NCBI RefSeq assembly: GCF_017876755.1
Contig: NZ_JAGIOO010000001.1
Location: 6,619,786-6,683,785, forward strand
Reading direction: 5' to 3'
Length of the DNA stretch: 64,000 nucleotides
Source: Crossiella equi
GTDB lineage: Bacteria; Actinomycetota; Actinomycetes; Mycobacteriales; Pseudonocardiaceae
Part shown: positions 1-7,453 of the stretch, in pieces
How positions within the stretch are numbered: position 1 is the first letter of the stretch
Layout of the letters: every line of letters begins with the position of its first letter
The notes under the pieces: generated by a model
Seen by the model: the letters and a program-made list of their open reading frames with translations, nothing else
Told to the model about the DNA's origin: nothing
Databases searched by the model: none
Program-made: the position numbers and the translations under genes

Positions 1-671
1 GGCGGCGCAGGCGGGCCAACCGCTCGCTCGCGTTCCGCGGCACCCTGGCGGCGTTGTCCGGCGGCCTCGTGTTCTTCATCGGCGGTGATCCCGGCATCGA
101 GGTGTCGGAGATCGTCACCGGTTCGGTGGCCGTGCTCTCGGCGGCCGGCACGGTCAGCGCCGGGGTGAAGTCGATCAGACTGCACCGCACGCCGCTGCCC
201 GCTGCCGCGGCACCGCCGCCACCCCCGCTGCCGCCGCCCGGGTCCATGGCCCGGGAGCCGATGCAGCGGCTCGCCTCGGCCGAGATCAGCCTGGCCGAGG
301 TGCTGCGCCAGCTGTCCGCACCGCACGACGGCCTCGCGCCGCTGTCGATCGAGACGGTCGAGTACTCCCGCTACACCGCCGCCGAGGCCGCCTCGGCCGT
401 GCGCGCGGTGGCCCAGCAGCTGCGCGCGGTGGAGCTGGCGCGCGACTCGGCACCCCCAATGGAACGCGGTCACCTCTCCGACGAGGTCCGCAGGCTGCGC
501 AACGAGCTGGACGAGGGCGTCGACGGGTACTGCGGCCTGGTGGCCACCGCGGGCAAGGCGGTCGCCGCGAGCAGCAGCTCAGCGCCCCGCAAGGCCATCG
601 AGGACGCCACCGACCACCTCGCCGGTCTGGCCGCGGCCTTGCGCGAGCTCGCCGGTGGCGGGCGCCCCTGA
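1..671 (+). CDS. PspM-like envelope stress protein (5' truncated)
   Basis: The frame is open to the left edge, so the true start lies outside the window; a TTG at 54 is only an internal possibility. The visible protein starts with a basic stretch (RRRRANRS), then two hydrophobic segments (about residues 10-30 and 35-55 of the visible part), a proline-rich linker, and a long soluble alpha-helical C-terminal half rich in Ala, Glu and Arg. This layout resembles PspM of the actinobacterial phage-shock system (the Rv2743c type), a membrane partner of PspA. The family call rests on architecture and remembered sequence character, not on a catalytic motif. If it is right, a pspA gene should lie just left of the window. 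It could also be another two-TM coiled-coil membrane protein. Confidence 0.6.
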   Translation, partial: RRRRANRSLAFRGTLAALSGGLVFFIGGDPGIEVSEIVTGSVAVLSAAGTVSAGVKSIRLHRTPLPAAAAPPPPPLPPPGSMAREPMQRLASAEISLAEVLRQLSAPHDGLAPLSIETVEYSRYTAAEAASAVRAVAQQLRAVELARDSAPPMERGHLSDEVRRLRNELDEGVDGYCGLVATAGKAVAASSSSAPRKAIEDATDHLAGLAAALRELAGGGRP

Positions 672-845
672 GGTATCCGGACATCTCCCCAGACCTTCAC
701 GGGGAGTAGTTTTCTTTTGGGAAATGGCGGGACGGCAGGGAAATGTTTCGTACGAACGTGTGATTCAGGCGCGTCTGTTCGACCACTCCTTCTACGTCGC
801 GTGGCAATATCCCCCGCACGAACGGGAGCGCTGGGAGGGCAAACT

Positions 846-2273
846 GTGGCGCTGTGGACCCTGCACGGCGATGGCCGTCGGGTACAGGACGGTGCCATGG
901 TGGCGCCCAAGGAACGGCTCAACTGGTTCCTGACCGCCGGATTCGGTGCACAGCACTTCATGGTGATGTTCGGCGCGACGATGATCGTGCCGCTGCTCAC
1001 CGGATTCCCGGCCACCACCACCCTGTTCTTCACCGGTGTCGGCACGCTGGTCTTCCTGCTCGTCACCCGCAACCGGGTGCCGAGCTATCTCGGCGCCTCC
1101 TTCGCCTTCGTCGCCCCGTTGCAGGCCGCGCTCGGCCAGAGCATGCCGCTGTCGGTGCGCGTGGGCGCGGTGCTGGCGGTCGGGCTGCTGATGGTGGTCA
1201 TCGGCATCGCGGTCAAGGCGCTGGGCGCGCGGCTGCTGGAGTCGCTGATGCCGCCGGTGGTCACCGGCACGGTGGTCATCCTCATCGGCATCACGCTGGC
1301 GCCGAAGGCCGTGCAGAACGCGCTGAGCCAGTCGGGGCTGGCCGCGGTGACGCTGCTGGTGACGCTGTTCTGCGCCGTGGTGCTGCGCGGCATGCTGGCG
1401 CGCACGGCGGTGCTCATCGGCCTGGTCGTCGGCTGGGTGGTCGCGGGGTTCAACGGCGACATCAACCCGGTCCAGATGACCTTCGTCGACTCCCAGCCCT
1501 GGATCGGGCTGCCCGTGTTCAACGCCCCGGAGTTCCGGCCCTCACTGGTGCTCGCGGCGCTGCCCGCGCTGGTGGTCCTGGTGGCCGAGAACATCGGGCA
1601 CCTCAAGGTCATCGCGGCGGGCACCAACCGCGACCTGGACGGCAGCGCGGGCGACACGCTGATCGGCAACGGCCTGGCCACCACCCTGGCGGGCCTGGGC
1701 GGCGGCAACGGCACCACCACGTACGCGGAGAACATCGGCGTGATGACCGCGACCAAGGTGTACTCGACCGCGGCCTACGTGGTCGCGGCGGGCCTGGCCA
1801 TCGCGCTGTCCTTCTCCCCGAAGCTCGGCGCGCTGCTCAACACCGCCCCGCCGGGTGTCATCGCCGGTGCCAGCCTGGTGCTCTACGGCCTCATCGCCAT
1901 GGTCGGCTTCCGCATCTGGCTGGACGCCCGCATCGACCTCGCCAACCCGGTGACCTTCATGGTCGCGGGCACCGCCCTGATCGTGGGCATCGCCAACGTC
2001 AGCCTGAAGATCGGCGGCCTGGACCTGGGCCCGGTCGCCACCGGCACACTCCTGGTCCTGGTGCTGCACCCGCTGCTGAACTGGCTGCGCGGCCTCACCC
2101 ACGGCTACGGCAGGCGCCCGGCGCACACCCGCCCCCGGCCGAGGAGCACCGACGCCGCCCCCGGCACCACGCCCGCCCCCGGCGGCCTGGGCACCGCGTC
2201 CCGCGAGCCCGGCAGCGGTCCAGGGCGGCCGGACGGGGTCGCGGACAGCACCGGGTCGCACGGGCCGGTCTGA
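846..2273 (+). CDS. Uracil/xanthine permease, NCS2 family
   Basis: A 475-residue polytopic membrane protein of the nucleobase:cation symporter-2 (UraA/PbuX) family, which imports uracil or xanthine with protons. The motif GAQHFMVMFGATMIVPLL near the N-terminus and NGTTTYAENIGVMTATKVYS in the middle (the family's substrate and cation region) are diagnostic, and about 12-14 hydrophobic segments follow. I place the start at GTG 846: GGGAGG at 833-838 sits 7 bases upstream, and the resulting N-terminus (MALWTLHGDGR) is what I recall for actinobacterial relatives; ATG 897 is the alternative. The C-terminal tail of about 60 residues is rich in Pro, Gly and Arg and looks disordered. Substrate specificity cannot be read from the sequence. 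Confidence 0.9.
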   Translation: MALWTLHGDGRRVQDGAMVAPKERLNWFLTAGFGAQHFMVMFGATMIVPLLTGFPATTTLFFTGVGTLVFLLVTRNRVPSYLGASFAFVAPLQAALGQSMPLSVRVGAVLAVGLLMVVIGIAVKALGARLLESLMPPVVTGTVVILIGITLAPKAVQNALSQSGLAAVTLLVTLFCAVVLRGMLARTAVLIGLVVGWVVAGFNGDINPVQMTFVDSQPWIGLPVFNAPEFRPSLVLAALPALVVLVAENIGHLKVIAAGTNRDLDGSAGDTLIGNGLATTLAGLGGGNGTTTYAENIGVMTATKVYSTAAYVVAAGLAIALSFSPKLGALLNTAPPGVIAGASLVLYGLIAMVGFRIWLDARIDLANPVTFMVAGTALIVGIANVSLKIGGLDLGPVATGTLLVLVLHPLLNWLRGLTHGYGRRPAHTRPRPRSTDAAPGTTPAPGGLGTASREPGSGPGRPDGVADSTGSHGPV

Positions 2274-2300
2274 GGCCGCGGCACGTGCCGGAGGCCTTCG

Positions 2301-2316
2301 CGCTCGTCCGCGAGCG
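2301..2316. terminator. Short hairpin between convergent genes
   Basis: CGCTCG (2301-2306) and CGAGCG (2311-2316) form a perfect 6-bp stem with a 4-base loop between the permease stop and the 3' end of the Uma2 gene. There is no U-tract, so it is at best a weak intrinsic terminator. Confidence 0.3.
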
Positions 2317-2375
2317 GTCCGGCCGCGCCGCCGTCCAGGTGTAATGGGTGCCGAGTCCAACCGCTCCTTGCGGGG

Positions 2376-2957
2376 TCAGCGGCTGCGGAGCACCAGCTGG
2401 GCCGGGTCCAGGGTGACCGGGAAGGGACGGGAGACCGTGGTGGCGGTGTCCGCGAAGGCGGTGAGCGTGTGCGTGTACTGCCCGCGCCGCAGCTCCGAGA
2501 CGATGACGTGCGGGGAGCGTTCCAGCTCGACCCGCCAGTACACCGGGATCCCGGCCTCGGCGTAGATCATGGGTTTGATGATGCGGTCCTGCGGGTGCGT
2601 GGACGGGCTGACGATCTCGACCACGCAGAGCACCTCGGAGGCCGGGTAGCGGGACGGGTCGGTGTCGGCATAGGGGCCGTTGACCACCGCGATGTCCGGC
2701 ACGCTCAACCGGCCGCCCGGGATGACGACGTTGACCGCCTCCAGCACCTCGACGTCCAGCCCGGCCTCGTCGGCGGCGTCCTGCATCAGGTTGGCCAGGG
2801 CCCGGGAGGCCCGCTGGTGGCGCGTGCCCGGGGCAGGGCTCACCGTAAGGACCCCGGGGCTGAGGAGCTCGTAGCGGGCGTGGTCGCCGTTGTCGGGGAG
2901 GGCCTCGACGTCGTCGATGGTCCATGGGCCGACGTGCTGCGCGAGCGCGACACTCAC
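2376..2957 (-). CDS. Uma2 family (putative) endonuclease
   Basis: A 193-residue protein of the Uma2/DUF820 family, which has a PD-(D/E)XK nuclease-like fold and is expanded in actinomycetes and cyanobacteria. Family marks are the VPDIAVV strand carrying the candidate catalytic Asp, followed by EVLCVVEIVSPST with the candidate Glu, and YWRVELE near the C-terminus. The start is GTG 2957, with GGAGGGAGGGAG just upstream, and it overlaps the stop of the preceding glycosylase gene by 4 bp (GTGA), so translation is probably coupled. It is the last gene of a four-gene minus-strand operon. Its cellular role and substrate are unknown; the nuclease assignment is by family only. Confidence 0.85.
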   Translation of the reverse strand: MSVALAQHVGPWTIDDVEALPDNGDHARYELLSPGVLTVSPAPGTRHQRASRALANLMQDAADEAGLDVEVLEAVNVVIPGGRLSVPDIAVVNGPYADTDPSRYPASEVLCVVEIVSPSTHPQDRIIKPMIYAEAGIPVYWRVELERSPHVIVSELRRGQYTHTLTAFADTATTVSRPFPVTLDPAQLVLRSR

Positions 2958-3814
2958 GGGCTCCCTCCCTCCGCCTCGGAGTCGTCTCTCCGCTCCAGTG
3001 TGACACGTCCGGTGGCCTGCTGGGCAGGCCCGGACTGGCAGGTCGGACACCAGTAGGCCACCCTCGGCAGGCCGTGGCTGTCCTGCTCGCCGACACGCAC
3101 CCGGCCACCGCACCGCAGGCAGCCCCGGCGTCCGCGCTCGTACACCCAGTTCTTGCGTTCGCCCTCGTGACCGGTGGTGGTCCGCTCCGGGTGCATGCGG
3201 TTGCGCCACAGCAGGCGGCGGCACAGGCGCACCACGGCGCGCGCGTCCACCTCGCCGACCGGCGTCCACGGCGTGACGCCCAGCAGGAAGCACGCCTCGG
3301 TCTTGTAGATGTTGCCCACCCCGGCCAGTACGCGCTGGTCCAGCAGCGCGGTGCCGAGCTCGCGCGCGGGGTCGGCGGCCAGGCGGCGGACCGCCTCGTC
3401 CTCGGCCGCGGTGTCCCAGTCCTCGGCGAGCAGGTCCGGGCCGAGGTGCCCGACCAGGGTGTGCTCCTCGTCGCGGCGCACCAGCGCCAGGTCGTGCAGC
3501 CGGTAGCCCACCGCCACCCGCTCGGCGGTGGCCAGCACCGCGCGCACCTGGTGCGCCGGACCTCCCCGCCAGCGCTCCCCGGGGCGGTACAGGTGCCAGC
3601 TGCCGTCCATCCGGAAGTGCGTGTGCAGCGTGTACGCACCCGATATGCCGAAGAGCAGGTGCTTGCCGACCGAGCGCACCGAGTCCACGGTCTGACCGGT
3701 CAGGTCGGACTCGACCAGCGCCGGGTGGCGCAGTTCGGCCCGGGTGAGCACCTGACCGCGCAGCGCCGCGTCCAGGCGCCGGGCGGCCAGGTAGACGGTG
3801 TCACCCTCGGGCAC
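2954..3814 (-). CDS. nei: Nei/Fpg-family DNA glycosylase/AP lyase
   Basis: A 286-residue base-excision repair enzyme of the formamidopyrimidine-DNA glycosylase/endonuclease VIII family. After Met removal the N-terminal Pro2 would be the nucleophile and Glu3 the general acid (MPEGDT, the Nei-type rather than the MPELPE Fpg-type start). The C-terminus has a zinc finger: CLRC, then a second pair CPTC about 26 residues further on, the usual CxxC-n-CxxC arrangement. The helix-two-turn-helix lies between. Nei-type enzymes remove oxidised pyrimidines. The gene lies 29 bp downstream of the LysE gene and overlaps the Uma2 gene by 4 bp. Substrate preference (Nei1 or Nei2 type) is not resolved. Confidence 0.9.
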   Translation of the reverse strand: MPEGDTVYLAARRLDAALRGQVLTRAELRHPALVESDLTGQTVDSVRSVGKHLLFGISGAYTLHTHFRMDGSWHLYRPGERWRGGPAHQVRAVLATAERVAVGYRLHDLALVRRDEEHTLVGHLGPDLLAEDWDTAAEDEAVRRLAADPARELGTALLDQRVLAGVGNIYKTEACFLLGVTPWTPVGEVDARAVVRLCRRLLWRNRMHPERTTTGHEGERKNWVYERGRRGCLRCGGRVRVGEQDSHGLPRVAYWCPTCQSGPAQQATGRVTLERRDDSEAEGGSP

Positions 3815-3843
3815 GGTCGGCGCCCCTCACCGGACCGGCGCCA

Positions 3844-4503
3844 TCACTGGCTCTGGGCGGCCAGTCGCAGGCCCAGGCCGAGCAGGACGGTCGCGGTGAG
3901 CCGGTCCAGCCAGGTGCGCACCCGCCGCTGCCGCAGCCAGCGCCGCGCTGTACCGGCCACCCCGACCAGCACCAGCTGCCAGACCTGGCCGAGCCCGACG
4001 TGCACGAGCACCAGCACCACCGCCCAGCCCGCACCCGCCCCGGTGTCGGCGGCGGTCCCGGCGGGCAGGAACTGGGGCAGCAGGCTGAGGTAGAAGACGC
4101 CGACCTTGGGGTTGAGCAGGTTGGTGAGCAGACCGGTCCGCAACGCCGTCCAGGTGCTCACCACGGGCACGTCCGCCACCGGGGTGTCCACGGTGCCGGG
4201 CGCGGTGCCCCGGTCCCGCCACGACCGCCACAGCGCCGAACCGCCCAGCCACACGAGGTAGGCCGCACCGGCCAGGCGCAGCGCGTGGTAGCCGGCCTCG
4301 GAGGCGCGCAGCAGCGCGGTGATGCCCGCGACGCTGGCCGCGCCCCACACCACGCAGCCCAGCGTGATGCCCAGGCCCGAGGCCAGGCCCGCGCGGCGTC
4401 CGCCGGTGACGACCGCGCGCAGGACCAGCATGGTGTCCAGCCCCGGTGTGATGACCAGGAGCAGGGCCGCCGCGCAGTAGGCGAGGAGGAGCTCGGTGGT
4501 CAT
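3844..4503 (-). CDS. LysE/RhtB family amino-acid exporter
   Basis: A 219-residue membrane protein with about six hydrophobic segments and the family signature LLVITPGLDTMLVLRAV at residues 15-31, followed by GLASGLGITLGC. LysE/RhtB proteins export amino acids such as lysine, threonine or homoserine lactone derivatives; the substrate here cannot be told. The ATG at 4503 lies 7 bp after the ParA-type gene's stop, so the two are almost certainly co-transcribed. The length is normal for the family and the C-terminus is intact (ends in LRLAAQSQ). Confidence 0.9.
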   Translation of the reverse strand: MTTELLLAYCAAALLLVITPGLDTMLVLRAVVTGGRRAGLASGLGITLGCVVWGAASVAGITALLRASEAGYHALRLAGAAYLVWLGGSALWRSWRDRGTAPGTVDTPVADVPVVSTWTALRTGLLTNLLNPKVGVFYLSLLPQFLPAGTAADTGAGAGWAVVLVLVHVGLGQVWQLVLVGVAGTARRWLRQRRVRTWLDRLTATVLLGLGLRLAAQSQ

Positions 4504-4510
4504 CCCCGGC

Positions 4511-5395
4511 TCAGTCCACGTCCTGGTCGACCAGGACGCTCACCGGGGCGCGCTCCTCCTGCTCGGCGATCTCCGCGTCCAGCTCCCGGCGCTGGCGCGC
4601 GCTGGCACTGCGCGCCGAGCGCAGCACCCGGGCCAGCAGCAGGTTGAACGCGAGCGCGACCTCGCGGGCGCCCGGCGTGCCCCACTGGTGGATCGGCATG
4701 CACGCGCCCTGCGCCTGCTGCACGGCCAGGCGGTCCGGCAGGGCCACCGGCATGACCAGCGGCCCGAAGATCTCGCGCAGCTCGTCGATGCGGAACTGGT
4801 GCTCGTGGGAACGCGGCCGCACGCGGTTGACCACCACCCCCAGCGGCTGCAGCTCCGGGTTGTTCACCTCGCGCTCGGCCTGCACGGCCTCGAAGGCCCG
4901 TTGCACGCCGGAGACGGCGAATATCGTGGGCTCGGTGACCAGCAGCGCCCGGTCCGCCGCGACCAGCGCGGAACGGGTCAGCTGTCCGAGCGAGGGCGGG
5001 CAGTCCAGCAGGACCAGCTGGTAGGGCAGCTCGTCCTCGGCCATCAGCTCCTCGACCCGGTCAAGCACCGCACCCAGGCGGTTGAGCTGTTTGACAGTGG
5101 GGTTGGGCTGGTTGACCAGCTCGGCTTCCTCGGCGCCGACGAGGACGTCGACCTCCTCGCCCCACGCGCTGGGGGCGATCGCGGCCTTGACCGCGGTCTT
5201 CGTCGGGTTGTTCAGGACGTCGACGAGGGAGGACTCGGTCTCCTCCGGCTCCAGCGCGGATGTGGCGTTGCACTGGGGATCGAGGTCGATCACCAAGGTG
5301 CGGACACCACGCCGCATCGCCGCTGAGGCGAGCCCCAGCACCACCGTCGTCTTGCCGACCCCACCCTTGAGGCTCAACACCGCGACCGTATGCAC
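4511..5395 (-). CDS. ParA/MinD-family ATPase (orphan)
   Basis: A 294-residue P-loop ATPase of the ParA type: the deviant Walker A KGGVGKTT at residues 10-17, Walker A' LVIDLDPQCNATS at about 34-46, and Walker B LVLLDCPPSLG near residue 152. No ParB-like gene or parS-like repeat is adjacent, so this is an orphan ParA, which in actinomycetes can position other cargo; its cargo is unknown. The start is GTG 5395. TAGGCT (5407-5402 on this strand) ends six bases before the start codon and there is no Shine-Dalgarno, so the message is probably leaderless. It is the first gene of a four-gene operon with lysE, nei and uma2 genes. Confidence 0.85.
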   Translation of the reverse strand: MHTVAVLSLKGGVGKTTVVLGLASAAMRRGVRTLVIDLDPQCNATSALEPEETESSLVDVLNNPTKTAVKAAIAPSAWGEEVDVLVGAEEAELVNQPNPTVKQLNRLGAVLDRVEELMAEDELPYQLVLLDCPPSLGQLTRSALVAADRALLVTEPTIFAVSGVQRAFEAVQAEREVNNPELQPLGVVVNRVRPRSHEHQFRIDELREIFGPLVMPVALPDRLAVQQAQGACMPIHQWGTPGAREVALAFNLLLARVLRSARSASARQRRELDAEIAEQEERAPVSVLVDQDVD

Positions 5396-5476
5396 GAGTG
5401 CAGCCTACGGGTTTGTCGATTCAAGGTCTTGTAGCCCGTTTCGGGACTCCTGCGCCCAGCCGATTAGGGTGCGGCT
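5396..5476. promoter_or_regulatory. Divergent promoter region, probably leaderless both ways
   Basis: The 81-bp gap between two divergent genes has a -10-like TAGGCT (5407-5402, minus strand) six bases before the ParA GTG, and TAGGGT (5465-5470, plus strand) six bases before the methyltransferase ATG. Neither start has a Shine-Dalgarno. The spacing would put each transcription start on the first base of the start codon. No good -35 boxes are visible. Confidence 0.5.
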
Positions 5477-6199
5477 ATGCGATCCGACGCCGTGCACCGT
5501 GTGCTGGAGGCCGAGCTCGCCGCGGTCCGCGACCGGGGGGTGTCCGCCCCCCGCGTGCTGGACGTCGGCGGCGGCAGCGGCGTGTGGGCGGTGCCGCTGG
5601 CGGCGGCGGGCTGTGCGGTGACCGTGGTCGAACCGAGCCCGAACGCCCTGGCCACCCTCCAGCGCCGAGCCCAGGAAGCGGGCGTGGCCGAACGGGTGCG
5701 CGCGGTCCAGGGCGACGTGGACTTCCTGGGCGAGGTCGTGGAGCCGGGCGGCGCCGACCTGGTGCTCGGGCACGGGCTGCTGGAGGTCGTGGACGACGTG
5801 CGTGTGGCCACCGCGGCACTGGCCGCCGCGGCCGCCCCGGGCGGCGTGGTGTCGGTACTGGTCGCCAACCGCTACGCGGCCCTGGTGGGCCGTGCCCTGG
5901 CCGGACGCGTGCACGAGGCGCGCCGCCTGCTGGACGACCCGGCGGGCCGCGTCGGCCCCCAGGACCCGCTGCAGCGCCGCTTCGACGCCGACGGCCTGGA
6001 AGCCCTGCTCTCGGGCGCGGGCCTGAAGGTCGAGGTCCTCCAGGGCGACGGTGTGCTCGCCGACCTGGTCCCGGGCGCGGTGCTGGACGCCACCCCGGGC
6101 GCGGACGAGGCACTGGCCGAGCTCGAACTGGTCGCGGCCGCCCGCCCGCCGCTGCGCGACCTGGCCACGCGGCTGCACGCGGTCGGCCGCCGGGACTGA
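5477..6199 (+). CDS. Class I SAM-dependent methyltransferase
   Basis: A 240-residue Rossmann-fold methyltransferase. Motif I is VLDVGGGSGVWAVPLA at about residues 26-41, followed by an acidic strand (VTVVEPSPNAL) that binds the ribose of S-adenosylmethionine, and GADLVLGHGLLEVVDD in the motif IV region, a pattern seen in SmtA/UbiE-like enzymes. The substrate is not recognisable. It is divergent from the ParA operon and convergent with the sensor kinase gene, so it is probably monocistronic, with a likely leaderless mRNA. Confidence 0.8.
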   Translation: MRSDAVHRVLEAELAAVRDRGVSAPRVLDVGGGSGVWAVPLAAAGCAVTVVEPSPNALATLQRRAQEAGVAERVRAVQGDVDFLGEVVEPGGADLVLGHGLLEVVDDVRVATAALAAAAAPGGVVSVLVANRYAALVGRALAGRVHEARRLLDDPAGRVGPQDPLQRRFDADGLEALLSGAGLKVEVLQGDGVLADLVPGAVLDATPGADEALAELELVAAARPPLRDLATRLHAVGRRD

Positions 6200-6244
6200 C
6201 GACCGGTTCCGGCCGGCTCGCGCGGCGGAGCTCTGCCCGGCTGG

Positions 6245-7453
6245 CTAGTACGGCGTGTGCACCGCCGGGGGCGTGACGTGCACCCCGGCCCGGTACTTCG
6301 GCACCCGCACGCGCACCTTGGTGCCCGCGCCCACACCCGTCTCGATGACCAGGCCGTAGTCGTCGCCGTAGACCTGGCGCAGGCGTTCGTCGACGTTGGC
6401 CATGCCGATGCCCTCCGAGGGGGCGCCTTCGCCTGCCAGGATGCGGCGGAGGGTTTCCGGGTCCATGCCCGCGCCGTCGTCCTCGACGATGATCTCGGCC
6501 TCGGCGCCCGCGTCGCGGGCCAGGATGGTGACCCGGCCCGTCATGTCGTGGGCGGAGAGGCCGTGTTGGACCGCGTTCTCGACCAGGGGCTGGAGGCAGA
6601 GGAAGGGGACCGCCACCGGGAGGACCTCCGGGGCGACCTGGAAGGTGACCGCCAGGCGGTCACCGCTGCGGGCGATGGCCAGGGTCAGGTACTGGTGGAT
6701 CGCGCGCAGTTCGTCGGCCAGCGTCGTGAACTCGCCGTGCTTGCGGAAGGAGTGGCGGGTGAAGTCGGCGAAGTCCAGGAGCAGGTCCCGGGCCCGTTCC
6801 GGGTCGGTGCGGACGAACGCGGCGATCGTGGCCAGCGAGTTGTAGATGAAGTGCGGTGAGATCTGCGCGCGCAGCGCCTGCATCTCCGCCTCCACCAGCC
6901 TCGTGCGCGAGCGGTCCAGCTCGGCCAGTTCCAGCTGCGCGGACACCCAGTTCGCGACCTCCTTGGTCGCCCGCACCAGGATCGGCGGGCTGGTGTCGCT
7001 GTAGGCGATCAGCGTGCCCAGCACGTGCTCGTCGACCACCAGGGGCGCGACCACGGCGTGCCGCAGCGGGCAGCGCGAGTCGGCGCAGCGGGCCGAGCTG
7101 ACCTGGACCCGGCCCGAGCGCAGCGTCTCCGCGGCCTGGGTGAGCGCGCTGGAGGCGTGTGTCTCGCACTCCCCGGACCAGGCCAGCACCGACTCCTGGT
7201 CGGTCAGGCACAGCGCGGGGGTGCCGAGCAGGTCGCGCAGCCTGCGGATGGCCTTGCGCGCGGCCTCCGCGGTCAGCCCGGCCCGCAGCGGCGGCGCGGC
7301 CAGGGAGGCCGCGTGCAGGGTCTCGAACGTGGCGCGGTCGGTCGGGGTGCCGAAGTCGCGGTTGGCCCGGGAGCGCAGCACGATCACCAGCAGCGCCACG
7401 GTCAGCACGGCGAGCAGGAGCAGCAGCACGAGCAGCGCGGAGGTGCGGGTCAT
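6245..7453 (-). CDS. LytS-like sensor histidine kinase
   Basis: A 402-residue kinase with one N-terminal membrane anchor (about residues 5-27), a GAF-like sensor region (about 45-175), the His_kinase domain with the H-box QISPHFIYNSLATI (phospho-acceptor His201), and a HATPase domain with VENAVQHG, DDGAGM and GIGMANVDERL. The class is LytS/YehU, which partners LytTR regulators. The ATG at 7453 overlaps the symporter stop by 4 bp (ATGA), so it is translated with the symporter. The likely partner is the LytTR regulator encoded at 9680-10489. The GAF-like part contains two cysteine motifs (CADSRC), so redox or metal sensing is conceivable but unproven. Confidence 0.88.
   Translation of the reverse strand: MTRTSALLVLLLLLAVLTVALLVIVLRSRANRDFGTPTDRATFETLHAASLAAPPLRAGLTAEAARKAIRRLRDLLGTPALCLTDQESVLAWSGECETHASSALTQAAETLRSGRVQVSSARCADSRCPLRHAVVAPLVVDEHVLGTLIAYSDTSPPILVRATKEVANWVSAQLELAELDRSRTRLVEAEMQALRAQISPHFIYNSLATIAAFVRTDPERARDLLLDFADFTRHSFRKHGEFTTLADELRAIHQYLTLAIARSGDRLAVTFQVAPEVLPVAVPFLCLQPLVENAVQHGLSAHDMTGRVTILARDAGAEAEIIVEDDGAGMDPETLRRILAGEGAPSEGIGMANVDERLRQVYGDDYGLVIETGVGAGTKVRVRVPKYRAGVHVTPPAVHTPY

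Noticed and set aside
747-756. Palindrome TTCGTACGAA upstream of the permease
   Set aside because: Only 10 bp, and it lacks the GAAC-N4-GTTC order of an SOS box; likely chance.
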